DNA of 16,717 bases. It comes from Sutterella sp. GTDB lineage: Bacteria > Pseudomonadota > Gammaproteobacteria > Burkholderiales > Burkholderiaceae_F. This document shows positions 6,699 through 15,058 of this stretch, one piece after another. The first letter of the stretch is position 1. Each line of letters begins with the position of its first letter. The position numbers and the translations under genes were made by a program. The stretch covers positions 1-16,717 of the forward strand of contig JAHHRF010000036.1 in the NCBI GenBank assembly GCA_020025955.1. The letters are read 5' to 3'. The notes below the pieces were generated by a model. The model was not told where the DNA came from. It worked only from the letters and a program-made list of their open reading frames with translations, and did not search any database.

Positions 6699-7496
6699 AT
6701 GCCTTCGACTTATCTTCCCGTTGCTATTAAAGCGGCCCGTCGTGCCGCCAGCGTTATTACCCGTGCGGCTCTTGACATGCAGAACGTCCGCGTGGAAAAC
6801 AAGTCGGTGAACGACTTCGTGACGAGCGCTGACCTTGCTGCAGAGCAAGAAATCATCCGCGTGATTCAGCAGGCCTTCCCGCAGCACGCCATCCTCTCGG
6901 AAGAAGCCGGTCAGATCGGTCGTAGCCATTCGGACTTTACGTGGATTATCGATCCCATCGACGGGACCACGAACTTCATCCACGGCATTCCCCAGTACGC
7001 CGTCTCCATCGCCCTTCGCTATAAGGACGATATCGTGGCTGCTGTCGTTTATGACGTCGCCAAGAACGAACTCTTCTCCGCAGCGCGTGGCCACGGTGCC
7101 TTCTTAGACAACCGTCGCATTCGTGTGTCGGCTTGCAAGGACTTAAACAAGGCCTTGATCGGGACGGGCTTCCCCTTCCGTAGCGAAGACGATTTCGAAG
7201 GCTACATGGACACCTTCATGCGCGTGACGCGTCGCACCGCTGGCGTTCGTCGCCCGGGTTCGGCCGCCTTGGATTTGGCCTGGGTGGCCTGCGGTCGCTA
7301 TGACGGCTTCTGGGAATCGGGCTTAAAGCCCTGGGACATCGCTGCTGGCGCCTTGCTCGTTCAGGAAGCCGGTGGCTTAATCACCGACCTCAAGGGCGGC
7401 GAAGACTGGCTCCTCTCGGGTCAGGTCTGTGCGGGCACCCCGCGCGTCTTCGGTCAGCTGTTGCCGATCGTGGGTAACGTTGGCCCCATCGCCTAA
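6699..7496 (+). CDS. suhB: Inositol-1-monophosphatase family protein SuhB
   Basis: This is a Mg2+-dependent, lithium-sensitive phosphatase family. In E. coli SuhB also joins the NusA/NusB/NusE rRNA antitermination complex, so its role may be partly in transcription. From the ATG at 6699 the protein has 265 residues, matching the family. Metal ligands are visible: S-E-E-A-G (E68, E69 region), D-P-I-D-G-T-T-N (85-92) and P-W-D-I-A-A-G (211-217, D213). A GTG at 6648 extends the frame by 17 residues (with AAGGA 14 bp upstream), but that extension is not family-like, whereas residues from the ATG (about 8-16) look like a normal SuhB N-terminus. No good Shine-Dalgarno precedes the ATG. Phe and Ser codons look biased to TTC and TCG compared with glnD, as expected of a well-expressed gene. 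It has its own terminator before mutS. Confidence 0.95.
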   Translation: MPSTYLPVAIKAARRAASVITRAALDMQNVRVENKSVNDFVTSADLAAEQEIIRVIQQAFPQHAILSEEAGQIGRSHSDFTWIIDPIDGTTNFIHGIPQYAVSIALRYKDDIVAAVVYDVAKNELFSAARGHGAFLDNRRIRVSACKDLNKALIGTGFPFRSEDDFEGYMDTFMRVTRRTAGVRRPGSAALDLAWVACGRYDGFWESGLKPWDIAAGALLVQEAGGLITDLKGGEDWLLSGQVCAGTPRVFGQLLPIVGNVGPIA

Positions 7497-7511
7497 TCGT
7501 TCGCTCCCACC

Positions 7512-7540
7512 AAAAGGGCCCTTCGGGGCCCTTTTTCTTT
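7512..7540 (+). terminator. Rho-independent terminator of suhB
   Basis: A perfect 10-bp stem AAAAGGGCCC (7512-7521) / GGGCCCTTTT (7526-7535) closes a TTCG tetraloop on a C-G pair, an exceptionally stable loop. TTTTTCTTT follows. It sits 15 bp after the suhB stop codon. Confidence 0.93.
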
Positions 7541-7563
7541 GTCCGCACAGTCAGAGTCGACAC

Positions 7564-7571
7564 GCTAAAAT
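7564..7571 (+). promoter_or_regulatory. Candidate -10 box of mutS
   Basis: GCTAAAAT lies 39 bp upstream of the mutS ATG and 24 bp after the suhB terminator, so mutS is probably transcribed from here. The -35 region is not recognisable. Confidence 0.5.
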
Positions 7572-7610
7572 AAAGGGTTCTAATCCTTACTTTGAGATTT
7601 CGGCGCCCCC

Positions 7611-10274
7611 ATGACTGAACCGACGACCATGCCTCCCTTGAGCGAGGCCGAGAAGTTAACGCCCGCGATGCGCCAATTCGTAGAATTCAAGGCGCAGTAT
7701 CCCAACACCCTGATGCTTTTCCGCTTAGGGGACTTCTATGAAACGTTTTTTGACGATGCCATTCGCATTAATCGTTTGATTGGGATTACGCTCACGAAGC
7801 GTGGCAAATTGCCTGACGGTGCCCCCATTCCGATGGCGGGGATCCCCATGGTGAGTCTCGACCAGTACATTGAGCGCTTGGTGGCGATGGGTGAGTCCCT
7901 CGTCATTGCCGAGCAGTTTGGCGTGCCCGGTCAAGGGCTGATGGAGCGCAAAATCGCCCGCATCATTACGCCAGGCACCCTGACGGATCAAAACTTACTC
8001 AAAAGTAAAGAGGATGCGAGCCTCTGTGCCGTCACCCCGCCGCGCGGCAAAAAGGGGGAACGTGCCCTCGTTTGGTTAACGTTAAGTAACGGCACCTTTG
8101 AGGGGTGCGTCGTGGACGACCAGGGCTTAGAGAGTGAACTCGCACGCCTGCGTCCTGCAGAAATTCTCATTGATGAAAAGGAAAAGGCTGAGCTTCGTGC
8201 GCGCTTTTCCGAGTGGACCTTCACGTCGGTACCCCGTTGGCACTTTGACGGGGAGCGTGGGGCTGAGAAACTCAAAACGCTCTTTCACTTAGAAGCGTTA
8301 GACGCGTGGGGGCTCGAGGGGGAAACGTTACTGCTCTCCGGCATCAACGCCCTCTTAGACTACACGGAAGAAACTCAAGTCAATGCGATGCCCTATTTGC
8401 GCCCCTTCAAGCGCCATGAGGCCACGGCCTTTGTGCGTATTGATGCGGCGAGCCGTCGTAATTTAGAAATCGTGGCCACCTTGCGTCGTGACGAAAAGGG
8501 GCCGACGTTATTAAGCGTCCTGGACCATTGCCAAACGGGGATGGGAACGCGTGAGTTACGTCGTCGCTTGGAGGCGCCTTTACTCGACACCGACGCAGTG
8601 CTCGCGCGCCAAGGGGCGGTAGAAACGTTGGTGAGCGACGTGGAGCTCGCAGACTACCTCACGGCGGCCCTGAAACCCTTGCCGGACCTGGAGCGCATCA
8701 GTGCGCGCATTGCGCTTCGTCGCGTGCGTCCCAAAGAGCTGGCGGCCCTTCGTGATGCGTTGCCGGGCATTCAAGCGCTGGGGACCACACTCACGAACCA
8801 CACCACCGGATCTTTAGCCCAAGACGGTGGGATGCTAACCGTCTCGAACACGCTTTTTGAGATGCTGGACGCGATGCTTCTGGACGAGCCCGCCACCCTC
8901 CTTCGTGATGGGGACGTCTTAAAAGCGTCAGCCCATGAAGAGTTAGCGACGTTACGCGACCTTCGTGACAACAATGCGCAGTATTTGTTGGACTTGGAAG
9001 CGCGTGAACGTGACCGTTCGGGGCTCCCCAGCCTTCGTGTGGACTACAACCGCGTGCAGGGCTTCTTTATTGAAGTCCCCAAGGGGCAAGCAGGGAACGT
9101 CCCCGAGGACTACCGTCGCACGCAAACGTTAAAAAACGTGGAACGCTTCACGACGCCTGAACTCAAAACCCACGAAAACGCCGTGCTCTCCGCAAAAGAG
9201 CGCGTGGCGCAATTGGAGCGCGTCCTCTATGAGGGGCTGCTTGATACCCTGCAAGCCTGGGTGGAGCCGTTAATGAACGTGGCACAAGCCGTCGCGAACG
9301 TGGATACGGCCTTGAGCCTCGCCACGCACGCACGTCAATACCAATGGGTCGCTCCCGAGTTAACCCAAAAGTCCACGATCGACATTGAAAATGCGCGCCA
9401 CCCCGTGGTGGAAACCACCTTGGAAACCTTTGTTCCCAACAGTTGCCACTTAGGGGACGGGCGTCGATGCTTAATCATCACGGGGCCCAATATGGGGGGC
9501 AAGTCCACCTATATGCGAAGCGTCGCCTTAATCACGTTGCTGGCTCGCATGGGGAGTTTTGTGCCGGCCACCCACGCAACGATTGGTCCCATCGATCAGA
9601 TTCTCACCCGCATTGGGGCCTCTGATGACTTGGCCCGTGGGCGCTCCACCTTCATGGTGGAAATGACGGAAGCCGCCCAAATCCTTCATAACGCGACGGA
9701 CCACTCCTTAGTGCTGATGGACGAGATTGGACGCGGGACCGCCACCTTTGATGGCTTGAGTTTGGCAGGCGCCATTGCCGAATTTTTAATTACGGAGACG
9801 CGCAGCCTCACCCTCTTTGCGACGCACTACTTTGAGTTGACGGCCCTAGCTGCGCGCTTATCCGAAGCCGCCAACGTGCATGTGAGTGCCACGCAAACCA
9901 AAAAGGGGATTGTCTTCTTGCATGACATCGCTGAGGGGCCGGCGAGCCGCTCCTACGGGATTGCCGTGGCGCAATTGGCGGGGATCCCCGCGGGCGTGGT
10001 GCGTCGTGCGAAAGCCATGATGCAAAAGTTAGAAGACCGTGACGCTGAGCAAACGGGCGCACAAGCCGCCCTCTTTGCAGAAGGTTGGGCGTTGCCTGAA
10101 ACGCCTGAACCCGAGCCTCTTCCTCTGGAAACACCGCAAACGCCTGACTCGGTCTTGGCGCTACTGGGTGAAATGGCCCAAACGGACTTGGATACCTTGA
10201 GTCCGCGTGAGGCCTTAGCGCTTCTCTACGGCTTACAAGAAAAAGCCGAGAGCGCCTTAAAAGACTGCGAATAA
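7611..10274 (+). CDS. mutS: DNA mismatch repair ATPase MutS
   Basis: MutS binds base mismatches and small loops and, with MutL, starts repair excision. The 887 residues cover the full domain set: mismatch-recognition domain I (about 12-125) with the intercalating F-Y-E at 42-44, connector, lever and clamp domains (about 130-570), then the ABC-type ATPase. Walker A G-P-N-M-G-G-K-S-T is at 625-633 and Walker B L-M-D-E at 702-705, followed by G-R-G-T-A-T-x-D-G. The C-terminus ends in the usual dimer/tetramer tail (D-L-D-x-L-S-P-R-E-A-L-x-L-L-Y). No truncation or lost catalytic residue is seen, so repair should be functional. ATG at 7611 is chosen; another ATG at 7629 is possible because neither has a clear Shine-Dalgarno. 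It follows suhB by 114 bp but is separated by a strong terminator. Confidence 0.98.
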   Translation: MTEPTTMPPLSEAEKLTPAMRQFVEFKAQYPNTLMLFRLGDFYETFFDDAIRINRLIGITLTKRGKLPDGAPIPMAGIPMVSLDQYIERLVAMGESLVIAEQFGVPGQGLMERKIARIITPGTLTDQNLLKSKEDASLCAVTPPRGKKGERALVWLTLSNGTFEGCVVDDQGLESELARLRPAEILIDEKEKAELRARFSEWTFTSVPRWHFDGERGAEKLKTLFHLEALDAWGLEGETLLLSGINALLDYTEETQVNAMPYLRPFKRHEATAFVRIDAASRRNLEIVATLRRDEKGPTLLSVLDHCQTGMGTRELRRRLEAPLLDTDAVLARQGAVETLVSDVELADYLTAALKPLPDLERISARIALRRVRPKELAALRDALPGIQALGTTLTNHTTGSLAQDGGMLTVSNTLFEMLDAMLLDEPATLLRDGDVLKASAHEELATLRDLRDNNAQYLLDLEARERDRSGLPSLRVDYNRVQGFFIEVPKGQAGNVPEDYRRTQTLKNVERFTTPELKTHENAVLSAKERVAQLERVLYEGLLDTLQAWVEPLMNVAQAVANVDTALSLATHARQYQWVAPELTQKSTIDIENARHPVVETTLETFVPNSCHLGDGRRCLIITGPNMGGKSTYMRSVALITLLARMGSFVPATHATIGPIDQILTRIGASDDLARGRSTFMVEMTEAAQILHNATDHSLVLMDEIGRGTATFDGLSLAGAIAEFLITETRSLTLFATHYFELTALAARLSEAANVHVSATQTKKGIVFLHDIAEGPASRSYGIAVAQLAGIPAGVVRRAKAMMQKLEDRDAEQTGAQAALFAEGWALPETPEPEPLPLETPQTPDSVLALLGEMAQTDLDTLSPREALALLYGLQEKAESALKDCE

Positions 10275-10279
10275 GCACA

Positions 10280-10312
10280 AAAAGCGGGGAGAGCACTTCT
10301 CGCTTTTCTTTT
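10280..10312 (+). terminator. Rho-independent terminator of mutS
   Basis: AAAAGCGGGGAG (10280-10291) pairs with CTTCTCGCTTTT (10296-10307), including G-U wobbles that work in plus-strand RNA, around an AGCA loop. CTTTT follows. It starts 6 bp after the mutS stop codon. Confidence 0.85.
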
Positions 10313-10365
10313 CTCTACAAGGGAAAGCACCGCAAAAGGCCTTTCCCCTACCCAGTACGCTTTTC

Positions 10366-10373
10366 GCTACAAT
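10366..10373 (+). promoter_or_regulatory. Candidate -10 box of the GntR-family gene
   Basis: GCTACAAT (hexamer TACAAT at 10368-10373) lies 55 bp upstream of the ATG and after the mutS terminator. Same style as the boxes before suhB and mutS. No clear -35. Confidence 0.5.
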
Positions 10374-10428
10374 AAGACGTTAACCCCATTTCTCTTACTG
10401 GTTTAGCTCAACGTTCGGATTTAAGCGT

Positions 10429-11106
10429 ATGACGACGAAGCCCTCGGCCGCTGCCGAAGAAGCGCTCTTTCAGCAGATACATCAACACATTCTCAAACAA
10501 GCCAAAGCCGGCGCTCGCATTGATACCGAGACGGAATTGGCTCAACGTTTTGGGGTAACGCGCTACAAGGTTCGTAAGGCCTTGAGCATCCTCTCGCAAA
10601 TGGGCGTTGTGGATCGTGCCCCGAAGCGCGGCATGGTTGTGAACCCCATGCGTCCGCAAAACCTCACCACGCAAATTCAAGTCCAGATGGACATCGCGAA
10701 CTTTGACATTCGTGAGTTTATTGAGGCGCGTCTCTTAATTGAAGTGAACATCCTCCCCTTGGCGATTCGTCGTATGACGCCTGCGAACCTCGGGCGCTTA
10801 GAAGCCGCCATTGAAGGGATCGTGGAAAACGCCAGCAACACGGCGGTGGCTGACAACTGGGACCGTGAGTTCCACCTCCTCTTATTAGAGGCTTGTGGGA
10901 ACCGTGTGCTTCAAGTCTTCTCGGGTGCTTTGGTGACGTACTTCGAAAAGACCACTGCACACTTGCCGCAGAATAACCCCGAGTTTTTCTTAGAGATTGC
11001 CCGCGCGGAGCGTAAGCTTCTCGATGCCATCAAAGTGGGGGACGTCACGAGTGCGACGGCCATTTTGCAAGACCACTTAACGACACAAGTTTCGCTCCTG
11101 AGCTAA
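10429..11106 (+). CDS. GntR-family transcriptional regulator, FCD (FadR-like) subfamily
   Basis: This is a 225-residue cytoplasmic DNA-binding regulator. Residues about 12-72 form the GntR winged helix (E-L-A-Q-R-F-G-V-T-R-x-x-V-R-K-A-L, then a G-V-V-D-R-x-x-K-R-G-M-V-V wing). Residues about 93-220 are an all-helical FCD ligand-binding domain, recognisable by E-A-R-x-x-x-E (99-105), D-x-x-F-H (145-149) and the final D-H-L (215-217). FCD proteins normally bind a metal through one Asp and three His. Here the third position, usually E-H-x-x-I-L, reads E-R-K-L-L with Arg195, so metal binding may be altered or lost. The ligand and target genes cannot be told from sequence. It has its own -10-like box and terminator, and the next gene is a convergent autotransporter, which may or may not be a target. 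Confidence 0.9.
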   Translation: MTTKPSAAAEEALFQQIHQHILKQAKAGARIDTETELAQRFGVTRYKVRKALSILSQMGVVDRAPKRGMVVNPMRPQNLTTQIQVQMDIANFDIREFIEARLLIEVNILPLAIRRMTPANLGRLEAAIEGIVENASNTAVADNWDREFHLLLLEACGNRVLQVFSGALVTYFEKTTAHLPQNNPEFFLEIARAERKLLDAIKVGDVTSATAILQDHLTTQVSLLS

Positions 11107-11113
11107 AGAACAC

Positions 11114-11151
11114 AAAGCGGTGAACCTCTCAACGGGGTCACCGCTTTTTTT
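11114..11151 (+). terminator. Rho-independent terminator of the GntR-family gene
   Basis: A perfect 10-bp stem AAAGCGGTGA (11114-11123) / TCACCGCTTT (11138-11147) is followed by a run of seven T (11145-11151). It lies 8 bp past the stop codon. Confidence 0.92.
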
Positions 11152-11162
11152 CCACCCTAAGC

Positions 11163-11197
11163 AAAAGGGCCTGATTCCGTTTGGAATCAGACCCTTC
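11163..11197 (-). terminator. Rho-independent terminator of the first autotransporter
   Basis: Arms at 11165-11178 and 11183-11196 form a 14-position stem around GTTT. The single C/A mismatch seen on the plus strand (11170 with 11191) becomes a U-G wobble in minus-strand RNA, so the hairpin is complete only in the autotransporter's direction. TTTTGC follows on the minus strand. It begins about 10 bp downstream of the autotransporter stop. Confidence 0.82.
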
Positions 11198-11202
11198 TTC
11201 TA

Positions 11203-12117
11203 GGCTTAGAAGTTCTTCGTGAAGCGCACTAAGACCGAATGCTCACGCATCGTGCCGGTGCCGCCCGTAAAGCGATAGCGAGCAGCCACTTCGTACTCAG
11301 GCTTCTTGGCGTCAAACCCGATGGTGCCGGAGACCGTGTTCCCTTGCATGTCGCGAAGGACAGGGGCCGCCGCCGGGTTCGACTGACTCGTCACACGCAT
11401 CACATGGCTCCCCGCCGACTGGGTATAGGTCACGTCCGCGTACGGCGTCACATCCCAACCCTTCACACGACGGTTCGGGGCTTCCACGGTGACACCCACC
11501 GGCATATCCACCATACGTAAGCGACGGATCTTGCGGGTATCCACCACGTTGCCGTTGACGGTAACGTCGTATTCGCCACCCTGGATAAAGCCCACGTTAA
11601 AGCCGATATGAGGCAACACATCGTAGCCCTTGGCGACTTCAAAGCGCTTGCTCGCTTCCCCACCGAAGGTCAACATACGCATGGCGACGTTGGCCTTGGC
11701 GTTGTCACGCGACAAGTGGTTCATCTGGTAGACGTAACCGACATGGCCCTTAAAGAGCTGAGCCCCGTGACGGTAAGCCCCGTAGATATAGGCGCCCACG
11801 TCGTGGAGGTGCGCATGGGTACCGGCCCAACGGTCGGTGGTCTTACCCGTGCCCTTACTCATCGAGAAGGCCACGCCAATCAAACCTTGGTTTTCTTCAC
11901 CGACGATACGGTCATGACCGATGGTCATACCGAGACGACGGTACTTATAGCCTACGTGTTCGCCAGCACGGTGATTTTCACCGAAGGCATCCACCCAGAG
12001 GGTACGACCGAATTCAATGTCCTTGAATTTGGCCAAGCGACCGGCACGCGAATACATCGATTCAGCGGCCTGCTTCCCGTGGTTGAACGTCCCTTCCGGA
12101 TTCATCGGGGTGTCCAT
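11203..12117 (-). repeat. Autotransporter barrel cassette, copy 1 of a 915-bp near-identical duplication
   Basis: This segment matches 15782-16696 at constant offset 4579. By eye only two bases differ (12043/16622 and 12070/16649), both synonymous. Matching starts 3 bp outside the stop codon and ends abruptly at 12117. Confidence 0.92.
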
Positions 12118-14778
12118 GAGACTCCCGTCAAAGGCCGGCTGGGGAACCGGCGGCTGCGGCGGCACCGGAGGCTGAGGCGGCTGCGGTTGCGGTTGCGGCG
12201 TCACAGCCGGCGTCGGATCGACGGCGGGCGTCGGGTCGACAGCGGGCGTGGGATCCACAGCAGGCGTCGGATCAACAGCCGGGGTCGGGTCGACTGCGGG
12301 CGTCGGGTCGACGGCAGGCGTGGGATCCACAGCAGGCGTCGGATCAACAGCAGGGGTGACGGCAGGCGTGTCAGGACCAGCGGGCACGGAACGGTCTTCC
12401 AATTCCGTGTTGCCGCCGTCGTCACCGTCGTTATCTTCCATTTCCGTCGCTTCCGGCGTCTTCATGAATAAGTAGAGCGTCTTCGCATCATACGTACCCA
12501 CGTTCGGATCTTCGTCGTCCGCCTTATCGCGCCAAGCCAATTGCAAGTCAACGAGATCAGAGTCGGTTTCGATGTTGGTCCAGCCACCCGTCCATTCTTT
12601 GTTGGAGGTGACGTTGGTTAAATCGAAGTTCTTCAAGACGGCAAAGTGATCCGTCGAGAAGTCAACGTTGTCATCGACGTTAATCAAGCGCAAGGTAGCA
12701 CCCGGCTCAATCGTGGCACGACCCGTACGTAAGCTTTCCAAAATGGGATTGTCACCACCGTTTGCAGCCAACGCAGCAAAGTCGATCGTGGTCACGCTAC
12801 TGGCATTAAAGTAAGCGTCGCCTGGGAGCAAGGTGTGAGAGGCCGTGTTACCGACGTTTAAATTCCCAGCGTCCAACTGCAAGCGCTTCGAAAAGACCAT
12901 CTGCGGCTGCGTCGTATTCGTGGGGGCGCCTTCACCCACCACGAAGGAACCCGTGGGGTTCACGACCATCTTGGAGTTGATGGGCTTGGGGTTTTCAACC
13001 TGAAGCTTGAAGGAACCCTGACTGGCCTGGGTCATCCCCACGAAGACTTCACCGCCGTCGAAGTTAAAGTCGATGGCGTTGGAGCTCTTGGCGAGCATCT
13101 CGTCAGACTGAAGGTCAAGGCGACCGGCTTCGATCGTGACCTTGTCAAAGTCAAGGTGAGCGGAGCTCTTGAAGTTGCCGCCCGTCATGTGGAGGTGGTC
13201 AGCGTCAACCTTGCCACCGTTTTCGTTAACGAAAGAGCCGCCACGCACAGCCAAGGTCTTGGCATTAAACGTCCCGGTATTGGTGACTTCACCAGCGTGC
13301 TTCGCATCCTTAATCACCGCGAAGGTGTCAAAGTTCGTGACGCCAGCGTTATCCATCCAACCCTGAACGGCCGTTTCACCGTTCTTCACCGTGAAGTCGG
13401 AATTCTGGGTCAACTTGTAGTGACCGTTTAACTGGGTACCCGTTTCAAAGAGGGCCTTACCGTCACTATTAAAGTGAACGCTGCGACCGCTCACCGTCTG
13501 GAAACCTAACTTGCCATGGTCTACTAAGCGACCCGCGTGCACGCTACCCGTGGTGCTGATATTGGCTTCACCAAAGGAGCGCATATCGTAAGGGGCGCTG
13601 GCGTCGGCCACTTCCACCTTACCGTCGACGTTAAGCGTACGACCGTGGGTGTTTAACACGTCCTTGATGACGAGTAACTGGGCGTCTTCGGCCACCGTTA
13701 CCGTCCCCTTGACGGAGTGGCACTTTTCCTGACAGTCGAGGATCTTGACGGTGAAGTCACCGTTGACGATTTCGATTTCGCCTTCGTCCACGGCTAAGCG
13801 GTCGATGTGGCCGTGCTTACGCACGCCATCGCGCAACCCTAACTGTAAGGAGCCGTCCTTGAAGACCAAGGCTTGGGTGGGGGCCGTCGCGTTTAAGAAG
13901 ATTTCCTGACGGTCATCCCCTTCGTCATAGCCCACGATCACTGCGGTCGGGGCCTTGTGAAGGTTCTTCATGCCAGACATCGACGCGTAGTTACCCAAGG
14001 TCTTGAACTGCTTTTGTTCTTGCCAACGGGTGGTTTCGAAAACGTTGACGCCATCAAAGTTACGCACACCAATATTGGCCTGCACACTCGTGATGTCGCC
14101 ATCGCGACGCTTGGAGGTTTTAACCGTGTTGATGTCACGCACGAAGCTGCTCTTCGAGCTGATATCAGCTAAGCCCATCAAGCGTTGGGTTTCCGTTTGG
14201 CGCTCTGCTTCACTCATGCCGGGGTTCTTCTTTTCCACGACACGAGCCACAGCGCTTTCAACGAGCGCCATGACGGATTCTTCCGTTTCTAATTCCAAAC
14301 GACCGAAAAGGGTCTTTAAATTCTGTTCACCCTTCACTTCATCCTTAATGGCCGTGGCCAAATCGGAGGGCACACTGGCGTCCGACTTCAAGTTGAAGTG
14401 CTTATTTAAAGCAATGGCGAAATTCTGGAAAGCGAAGTGATCGCTCGAACCATAACCCACCGCGATCGTCGGGTAGGACGTCGGCACGGCTTGCAAGGTC
14501 ACGTTCTTAAAGATCATGCCGTCCGTCTGGTCAGCGTGATTCGCTTTAACCAAACCCAACATACCAATGGTATCGACGGTCTTGGTTTCGTCATTAATCT
14601 GCATGGCGTCAACGACACCGACGCCGGCCACTGCAGCGGAGCCAAACGCGATCATCATCGCGGCGGCCACGGCCTTTAACGCAGCGCCCTTCGAGGGACG
14701 GTTCCCCGTCGTCTTTTCACTCACGACGACGTAAGCGCGACGAACCACATTCCAGACTTTCTTGAAATTCTTATTCAT
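11206..14778 (-). CDS. Type Va autotransporter with ESPR signal, beta-helix-like passenger and C-terminal beta-barrel
   Basis: This is a self-secreting outer-membrane protein of 1190 residues from the ATG at 14778. I prefer that start because it begins an extended signal peptide region (M-N-K-N-F-K-K-V-W-N, then V-V-V-S-E), followed by a hydrophobic core rich in Ala (about 32-55). The open frame extends 35 codons further upstream without signal-like character. Residues about 55-200 are polar and partly helical. About 200-790 is a repetitive Gly/Asn/Thr/Val-rich region, probably a beta-helix passenger. Residues about 809-856 are eight A-V-D-P-T-P repeats, followed by a P/Q-rich stretch. From about 888 to the terminal Phe is a barrel domain of about 300 residues ending F-T-K-N-F, as expected for BAM recognition. 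A close cysteine pair C349-x3-C353 is the only one I noticed in the passenger. The passenger's function (adhesin or other) is unknown. A paralogue lies upstream on the same strand. Confidence 0.92.
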   Translation of the reverse strand: MNKNFKKVWNVVRRAYVVVSEKTTGNRPSKGAALKAVAAAMMIAFGSAAVAGVGVVDAMQINDETKTVDTIGMLGLVKANHADQTDGMIFKNVTLQAVPTSYPTIAVGYGSSDHFAFQNFAIALNKHFNLKSDASVPSDLATAIKDEVKGEQNLKTLFGRLELETEESVMALVESAVARVVEKKNPGMSEAERQTETQRLMGLADISSKSSFVRDINTVKTSKRRDGDITSVQANIGVRNFDGVNVFETTRWQEQKQFKTLGNYASMSGMKNLHKAPTAVIVGYDEGDDRQEIFLNATAPTQALVFKDGSLQLGLRDGVRKHGHIDRLAVDEGEIEIVNGDFTVKILDCQEKCHSVKGTVTVAEDAQLLVIKDVLNTHGRTLNVDGKVEVADASAPYDMRSFGEANISTTGSVHAGRLVDHGKLGFQTVSGRSVHFNSDGKALFETGTQLNGHYKLTQNSDFTVKNGETAVQGWMDNAGVTNFDTFAVIKDAKHAGEVTNTGTFNAKTLAVRGGSFVNENGGKVDADHLHMTGGNFKSSAHLDFDKVTIEAGRLDLQSDEMLAKSSNAIDFNFDGGEVFVGMTQASQGSFKLQVENPKPINSKMVVNPTGSFVVGEGAPTNTTQPQMVFSKRLQLDAGNLNVGNTASHTLLPGDAYFNASSVTTIDFAALAANGGDNPILESLRTGRATIEPGATLRLINVDDNVDFSTDHFAVLKNFDLTNVTSNKEWTGGWTNIETDSDLVDLQLAWRDKADDEDPNVGTYDAKTLYLFMKTPEATEMEDNDGDDGGNTELEDRSVPAGPDTPAVTPAVDPTPAVDPTPAVDPTPAVDPTPAVDPTPAVDPTPAVDPTPAVDPTPAVTPQPQPQPPQPPVPPQPPVPQPAFDGSLMDTPMNPEGTFNHGKQAAESMYSRAGRLAKFKDIEFGRTLWVDAFGENHRAGEHVGYKYRRLGMTIGHDRIVGEENQGLIGVAFSMSKGTGKTTDRWAGTHAHLHDVGAYIYGAYRHGAQLFKGHVGYVYQMNHLSRDNAKANVAMRMLTFGGEASKRFEVAKGYDVLPHIGFNVGFIQGGEYDVTVNGNVVDTRKIRRLRMVDMPVGVTVEAPNRRVKGWDVTPYADVTYTQSAGSHVMRVTSQSNPAAAPVLRDMQGNTVSGTIGFDAKKPEYEVAARYRFTGGTGTMREHSVLVRFTKNF
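12209..12352 (-). repeat. Eight 18-bp tandem repeats encoding the A-V-D-P-T-P linker
   Basis: Eight in-frame 18-bp units encode D-P-T-P-A-V, with a consensus near GGCGTCGGATCGACAGCG on the plus strand. Units 3-4 (12245-12280) and 7-8 (12317-12352) match at all but the last base, and units 1-2 resemble 5-6. A 72-bp duplication of a four-unit block is therefore likely. The linker lies between passenger and barrel. Confidence 0.93.
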
Positions 14779-14903
14779 GGGTGAAAAATCTCTTACCTTT
14801 GTATTGAGCAAACACACGAGAACTAACTGGGGTCCTGTTCCTGGACGTTTATGAGAAAAACGTGTTCTCGTCTCCGAACCCAAAAAGGCTCTTGATAGAC
14901 TTC

Positions 14904-14931
14904 ACTGTACCCATTTTTTTGGACATTTCAA
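14904..14931 (-). promoter_or_regulatory. Candidate promoter of the first autotransporter
   Basis: On the minus strand TTGAAA (14931-14926) and TACAGT (14909-14904) are separated by 16 bp. Transcription would begin about 120 nt before the ATG at 14778. Each hexamer is an imperfect match, so this is one option in an AT-rich region. Confidence 0.35.
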
Positions 14932-14955
14932 GCCATCGGGCAAATTCAAAACAAC

Positions 14956-14983
14956 AGGAATTTTGGCATTTTTGAAAATTCCT
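14956..14983. repeat. 9-bp inverted repeat upstream of the autotransporter promoter
   Basis: AGGAATTTT (14956-14964) and AAAATTCCT (14975-14983) are perfect inverted arms 10 bp apart, about 25 bp upstream of the candidate -35 box. An operator role is possible; in AT-rich DNA chance is also plausible. Confidence 0.4.
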
Positions 14984-15058
14984 TATATTTCAATGGTTTT
15001 GAGTTTTGTCGAATTTGTGGCTCTTTCACAACCCTGCCCGTTTTCTTGTGCACGATTT

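Noticed and set aside
12201..12475. Open frames antisense or frame-shifted to the proline linker (Gly-Ser-Thr-Ala-Gly-Val-like repeats)
   Set aside because: They arise from translating the 18-bp repeat in other frames; the proline linker frame belongs to the autotransporter.
14779..14883. Upstream extension of the autotransporter by 35 codons
   Set aside because: The extension is not signal-like, and the ESPR motif begins exactly at the ATG at 14778.
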